A stretch of 64,000 nt of DNA from Nocardioides sp. Iso805N. GTDB lineage: Bacteria; Actinomycetota; Actinomycetes; Propionibacteriales; Nocardioidaceae. Where the stretch lies: assembly GCF_000364605.1 (NCBI RefSeq), contig NZ_KB822575.1, positions 296,237 through 360,236 of the forward strand, read 5' to 3'. Below are positions 60,326-64,000 of the stretch, piece after piece. A model generated the notes under the pieces. It had not been told where the DNA came from and ran no database searches. It saw only the letters and a list, made by a program, of their open reading frames with translations. The translations under genes and the position numbers were made by a program. The number at the start of each line of letters is the position of its first letter. Within the stretch, counting starts at the first letter, position 1.

Positions 60326-60349
60326 GCCAATTTTGGGACGAAACTTGGC
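60326..60349. promoter_or_regulatory. Inverted repeat just upstream of PucR regulator 3
   Basis: GCCAA-TTTT on the left pairs with AAAC-TTGGC on the right across a 24-base site. It lies 5 bases from the start at 60355. It could be an autoregulatory operator and could also act on hpnC. Confidence 0.5.
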
Positions 60350-60354
60350 ACCAG

Positions 60355-61545
60355 ATGACAAACCTCACCGATCCCCACAGCGAGAGCGCGGTCGACAGTC
60401 GCCTGCTGGCCGAGCTCGAGCGCCGCCTCAACGACCGCCTTCCGGACCTGCTCCTGGAGGTGCGGGACCGGCTCGCCCAGGACTGGCCTGACTACGCCGC
60501 CTTCCTGGAGAGCGAGCTGAGCAGCATCGAGGAAGGTGCCGGCGGCTTCCTGCACGGCCTGCTGATGGCCGCCACCTGGCCGAGCAGCCAGCCCGCCGAG
60601 AACCAGGAGGCCATGCAGCTGCTCTTCGAGCAGATCGGCCACCTGCAGTGGCAGGCCGGCCACGACCTGACCCGGCTGCTGACCGCCTACCAGCTCGGCG
60701 CGCGGGTCGCCTGGCGGCACGTCTCGGAGGTGGTCCGCACCGTCGACCTCCCGTCGGACGTGATCGCGGTGCTCGCCGAGCGGCTCTTCGACTTCGTCAG
60801 CCACCTCTCCCAGGCCTCCACCACCGGCTACCTCCAGGCCCAGGGCGCCGACTCGCGGGCACGCGAGCACCACCGTGAGGACCTCGCCGACCTGCTGCTC
60901 TCCGAGCGGGCGACCGTCGCCGCCGTACGCGCTGCTGCGGACCGGGCCCGCTGGCGGCTACCGGACCAGGCCGCGGTCGTGCTGGTCGGCGGCGCCGAGC
61001 CCTCGGCCCGTGACCTCATCTCCCGGCTGGACAGCACGGCGCTGCCGGTGCGCCAGGGCACCCTTGTCGGCGCCATCGTCGCCGACCCGCTCGGACCCCG
61101 CCGCGAGCAGTTGCGTACGGCGCTGGCAGGCGTCGGCTGCGTCGTCGGCATCAGCGTGCCCATCGACACCCTGGCTCGCAGTGTGGAGCTCACCCAGCTC
61201 GCGCTGCGGATGAGCGCGGAGGGCGTGCTGCAGGGCGCCCCGGTCTTCGTCGACGACCACCTCGACACGATCATCGTGCACCGCGACGATCGGCTGCTGA
61301 GCTTCCTGCGGGCCCAGGTGCTCGCCCCGCTCGACGAGCTCTCGCCGGGTGCGCGCGAGCGGCTGATCGAGACGCTGGTCTCCTGGCTGCGCCACCACGG
61401 CGACCGGCTGGCCGTCGCCGCCGACCTGCACGTGCACCCGCAGACGGTCAGCTATCGGCTGGGGCGGCTGAGGGATCTGTTCGGCGAACGGCTGGACTCT
61501 CCGCGGGAGCGGTCGCGGCTGCTGCTGGCGCTGGCGTGGGGGTGA
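60355..61545 (+). CDS. PucR-type (HTH_30) transcriptional regulator 3
   Basis: The protein has 396 residues from the ATG at 60355; the upstream frame lacks coding character and covers the operator. The N-terminus is helical (LLAELERRLNDRLPDLLLEV), the middle GGDEF-like, and the C-terminus is the PucR helix-turn-helix (TLVSWLRHHGDRLAVAADLH, VHPQTVSYRLGRLRDLFGER). It is divergent from the hopanoid operon. Its last 98 bases overlap the end of the convergent PAP2-WS/DGAT gene. Confidence 0.85.
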   Translation: MTNLTDPHSESAVDSRLLAELERRLNDRLPDLLLEVRDRLAQDWPDYAAFLESELSSIEEGAGGFLHGLLMAATWPSSQPAENQEAMQLLFEQIGHLQWQAGHDLTRLLTAYQLGARVAWRHVSEVVRTVDLPSDVIAVLAERLFDFVSHLSQASTTGYLQAQGADSRAREHHREDLADLLLSERATVAAVRAAADRARWRLPDQAAVVLVGGAEPSARDLISRLDSTALPVRQGTLVGAIVADPLGPRREQLRTALAGVGCVVGISVPIDTLARSVELTQLALRMSAEGVLQGAPVFVDDHLDTIIVHRDDRLLSFLRAQVLAPLDELSPGARERLIETLVSWLRHHGDRLAVAADLHVHPQTVSYRLGRLRDLFGERLDSPRERSRLLLALAWG

Positions 61546-63487
61546 GGGCCGTCGCGGACAGGGTCGCCAGCCGCTCCACGATCGCCGCCGCCACCCGATC
61601 GGCGTCGATGAGCGCCGGGTCGGTGGCCAGGCCGACGCTGAGCACGCCGTTCCAGCTCAGCGCGCCGAGCACGAACGGCGCGCCCGGGGCCAGCGGCAGC
61701 ACCGGGTAGACCTCCACCAGCGGGATGCCCGCCATGCTGAGCTGCTCGGTGGGACCGGGCATGTTGGACACGATGCCGTGGAAGAACCGGTGGCCGTAGA
61801 CCGTCCTGGCGAACCACCCCACCGCAGGCTCGGGGAACACCCGCAGCAGGTGTGCCATCACCCAGCGGCTGGCCAACGCACGGGTCGGGGTGCGCAGGCG
61901 CGCGGTGTGCCGGCTGATCTCGTCGTACAGCTCCTCGGTGGGGGCCGGTCGCAGCGGTACGTCGACCATTACCGCCGCCGTGGCGTTGCCCTCGGCCGCC
62001 GCGCCGGGCGCCCGCACCATCAGCGGCACCGCGATCCGCAGCGTCCCGCCTGCCGGAGCGATCAGCTCGGGGTGCACGTCGGCGATCGCGCCCGCGGTCA
62101 GCGCGAGCATCAGGTCGGTGACCCGGCGCCCGGCGGCAGCCTGCTTCACCTCGGCCATCGGCAGCCCCGCGGTGGTGAAGGCGCGCCGGTCCCCAGACGC
62201 ACCGTGCCCACCGCGCTCACCGAGGGAGCGCGGCCGACCCCCGTCGGTGGCCAGCTGGGCGAACCCGACAGCCGTGGCGAGTGCGGTCTGCAGCGCGGTC
62301 GGCCGGGCGGGCGGGGTGGGCAGCTCGATCAGCGGCCGGAGCAGCCGCAGCGCCTGGAGCACGGTGCCGATCCCGTCCGCGATGGTGTGGTGCATCAGGA
62401 TCACGAACGACCGCTCACCGGTGGGCTGCTCGAAGACCGCCGCCCGCCACAGCGGCCGGTCTCGCGGCATCCGCTCGGCGGCCAGCGCCGCGACCCCGGC
62501 GTGCACGCCGGCCCGATCGGCGACCGGGACCGCCCGCAGGTGCCACGACCAGTCGATCTCCGGCGCCGGCACCCAGCGCGCCCGCCGCCAGCGCGACTGC
62601 TGCACCCGCTGGGTGAACCGCGGCAGGTGCGGCAGCTCGGCGGCGATCACGTCGCGCACCTCCGCCAGGCTCGGTACGCCGCCGGCGCCCTCGTAGAAGA
62701 CCAGCCCGCCGACGATCTGCGGCGCGCCGGTCTCCTCGACGTGCAGGAAGAACGCGTCCGCCGAAGCCACCACCTCGTGCTCGTCGGCCGGGTGGATCAG
62801 CCCGGCGACGCGGTCGGCGGCCCAGACCAGCACGAACGCGGCCACCGCGTCGAGCAGGTAGTGGTTCGCCGTCGACATGATCACCAGCAGCGTCACCACC
62901 ACGTGCAGCGCGGAGAGCACCTGCAGCCAGCCCCGCGCGCCGGCGGCGGCCAGCACCACGCTGACCCACAGCGCCCACGCCATGTGCAGCGACGGCATCG
63001 CGGCCAGCTCGTTGGCGCCGGAGACCACCGAGGATCCCCAGGACCCGACGGTGTGGCCGTGCGTGACGGTGTCGTAGAACGTGTTGCCCGGCAGCATCCG
63101 CGGCGGCGTGGTCGGGAACAGCCAGAAGCAGGTGATGCCGACCGCGGTGAGCAACACGAAGGACGTCCGTGCCCGGCGGTAGAGGTCGGGGCGCTTCCAC
63201 AGCAGGAAGACGAAGGTGGCGAGCGCACTGAGGATGTAGGTGTAGGCGTACTCGTAGTTGGCCAGCGTCTGCAACAGGTCGTGCCGCGCCAGCCAGTCGT
63301 TGAGCGGCTGCTCCACGTCGATCCGCAGGTGCCGCTCCAGGTCGAGCAGCCACTGCCCGTCCCGGTCGGCCCGCGCGCGACGGGCGTCGGAGTCCAGGCT
63401 GTCGACCAGGAGGTAGTAGCCGAACAGCAGTAGGCCGATCATCACCTGCCGCCAGACCACGATCCTGCGCGCGGGCGCTTCAGGCAC
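61448..63487 (-). CDS. PAP2-type phosphatase fused to wax ester synthase/DGAT
   Basis: This 679-residue protein has two enzymatic halves. Residues 1-225 are a membrane PAP2-type domain with about six segments, with phosphatase-like motifs SLHMAWALW and STANHYLLDAVAA. Residues about 240-640 are a WS/DGAT acyltransferase: catalytic HHTIADGIG in FVILMHHTIADGIGTVLQAL, then FFHGIVSNMPGPTEQLSMAG. The last 40 residues are Ala/Pro/Thr-rich. PAP2 enzymes turn phosphatidate into diacylglycerol and DGATs acylate it to triacylglycerol. It overlaps the next gene by 8 bases. Confidence 0.85.
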   Translation of the reverse strand: MPEAPARRIVVWRQVMIGLLLFGYYLLVDSLDSDARRARADRDGQWLLDLERHLRIDVEQPLNDWLARHDLLQTLANYEYAYTYILSALATFVFLLWKRPDLYRRARTSFVLLTAVGITCFWLFPTTPPRMLPGNTFYDTVTHGHTVGSWGSSVVSGANELAAMPSLHMAWALWVSVVLAAAGARGWLQVLSALHVVVTLLVIMSTANHYLLDAVAAFVLVWAADRVAGLIHPADEHEVVASADAFFLHVEETGAPQIVGGLVFYEGAGGVPSLAEVRDVIAAELPHLPRFTQRVQQSRWRRARWVPAPEIDWSWHLRAVPVADRAGVHAGVAALAAERMPRDRPLWRAAVFEQPTGERSFVILMHHTIADGIGTVLQALRLLRPLIELPTPPARPTALQTALATAVGFAQLATDGGRPRSLGERGGHGASGDRRAFTTAGLPMAEVKQAAAGRRVTDLMLALTAGAIADVHPELIAPAGGTLRIAVPLMVRAPGAAAEGNATAAVMVDVPLRPAPTEELYDEISRHTARLRTPTRALASRWVMAHLLRVFPEPAVGWFARTVYGHRFFHGIVSNMPGPTEQLSMAGIPLVEVYPVLPLAPGAPFVLGALSWNGVLSVGLATDPALIDADRVAAAIVERLATLSATALTPTPAPAAAATAPAESPAVRRTDPSAAPADS

Positions 63488-64000
63488 TGCTCACCTCCGG
63501 CGTGGGATCGGTCGGGGACCAGGCTCTGATCGAGGGTGAGTGCACCAGCCCGATCACGCCGAGGATCAGCAGCGCGGCAGCACCGGCGATGCCGGCGAGG
63601 GCGCCCGCACTGGTGGGCAGGTCGGCGCCGAAGGCGATCATGCCCGAGATGTAGCTGACGACCGGGTTGACGATGTTCATCGCCGACATCGACCACGGCA
63701 GCGGTCCGGCAGCGTGCGAGAGCTGGCCCAGCGCGAGCCCGACACTGGTGCTGACGGCGAGCCCGTAGCCCACCCAGTCGCGGGCGGTCGCCGCGACGCC
63801 CTTGTCGATCAGGTCGTCGGTGGTCAGCTTCATGAACATCGCCGTCATCGCGAAGCAGACCCCCGCAGCACAGGCAAGCAGCAGCGCGGCGAGCGCCGGC
63901 GAGGGCCGGAACCGGCTGGCCACCACGAGTACGGCGACGGCGCCGGCTGCGGCTGCGGTCACCAGCAGCACCCGGCCGCGGTCGGCCTCGCCGGTCAGCG
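63480..64000 (-). CDS. EamA/DMT-type transporter, C-terminal part (partial)
   Basis: The gene runs off the right edge; the reading frame is open to 64000. The visible 173 residues hold about five membrane segments: AVAVLVVASRF, LAALLLACAAGVCFAMTAMF, YGLAVSTSVGLALGQLS, VVSYISGMIAF and AGIAGAAALLILGVIGLV. The pattern, with NIVNPVVSYISGMIAFG, is that of the second half of a DMT-type transporter. The substrate is unknown. It overlaps the PAP2-WS/DGAT start by 8 bases, so the two share a transcript. Confidence 0.65.
   Translation of the reverse strand, partial: LTGEADRGRVLLVTAAAAGAVAVLVVASRFRPSPALAALLLACAAGVCFAMTAMFMKLTTDDLIDKGVAATARDWVGYGLAVSTSVGLALGQLSHAAGPLPWSMSAMNIVNPVVSYISGMIAFGADLPTSAGALAGIAGAAALLILGVIGLVHSPSIRAWSPTDPTPEVSSA

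Overview
The window is a high-GC actinobacterial chromosome segment that resembles a Nocardioides-like member of the Propionibacteriales. That placement is inferred from gene content only: an hbhA-type locus, a rpmG / MaoC pair beside tRNA-Thr and tRNA-Met, one mce operon, a hopanoid cluster and PucR-type regulators, with no mycolate genes seen. Genes are densely packed, often with 4-base start/stop overlaps. There is no rRNA, CRISPR array, integrase or transposase.

Layout. 0-5.4 kb: end of a mannose-phosphate cupin enzyme; a DUF2516 membrane protein, an HbhA-like basic protein and an XRE regulator (the order of the mycobacterial hbhA locus); an asparaginase; an APS kinase fused to a tyrosine-phosphatase domain; a TauE/SafE exporter. 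5.4-11.6 kb: three tandem secreted Rv2525c-like (DUF1906) proteins and an acyltransferase. 11.7-18 kb: murB, two MaoC hydratases, rpmG, two tRNAs, an amidase, an LrgA/LrgB pair and a ROK regulator. 18-22.1 kb: a complete Entner-Doudoroff operon zwf-edd-eda, divergent from the ROK gene. 22-24.7 kb: tag, an aldo/keto reductase and its divergent XRE regulator.

24.7-35.7 kb is one minus-strand mce lipid-import operon: an ATPase fused to YrbEA, then YrbEB, MceA-F and two Mce-associated proteins. 36-43.4 kb holds secreted surface proteins: two lamin-tail/Ig-repeat proteins with lysine-rich tails, then a cassette of small secreted paralogues, one broken and one reduced to a fragment. 43.5-49.1 kb holds two PucR-type regulators, an XRE gene between two DUF6907 genes, and a P-type-ATPase-like protein that has lost its catalytic motifs. 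49.3-51.5 kb holds a nuclease-like gene between inverted copies of a hairpin repeat, and a pirin.

51.5-60.3 kb is a hopanoid operon: hpnC, hpnD, hpnE, a polyprenyl synthase, squalene-hopene cyclase, an HpnG-IspH fusion and hpnH. It would run from an isoprenoid precursor to adenosylhopane and its nucleosidase step. A third PucR-type regulator is divergent from it. The end of the window has a PAP2 / wax-ester-synthase (WS/DGAT) fusion and a partial transporter.

The strongest unexplained signal is an 18-bp inverted repeat, TTGTSA-N6-TNACAA. It occurs five times between 35.8 and 46.5 kb, each time about 120-160 bp upstream of a start codon: the mce operon, both lamin-tail genes and both PucR-type regulators. 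This suggests one regulon joining lipid import, surface proteins and their regulators. Two families of repeated intergenic hairpin elements and four unusual domain fusions are the other main points.
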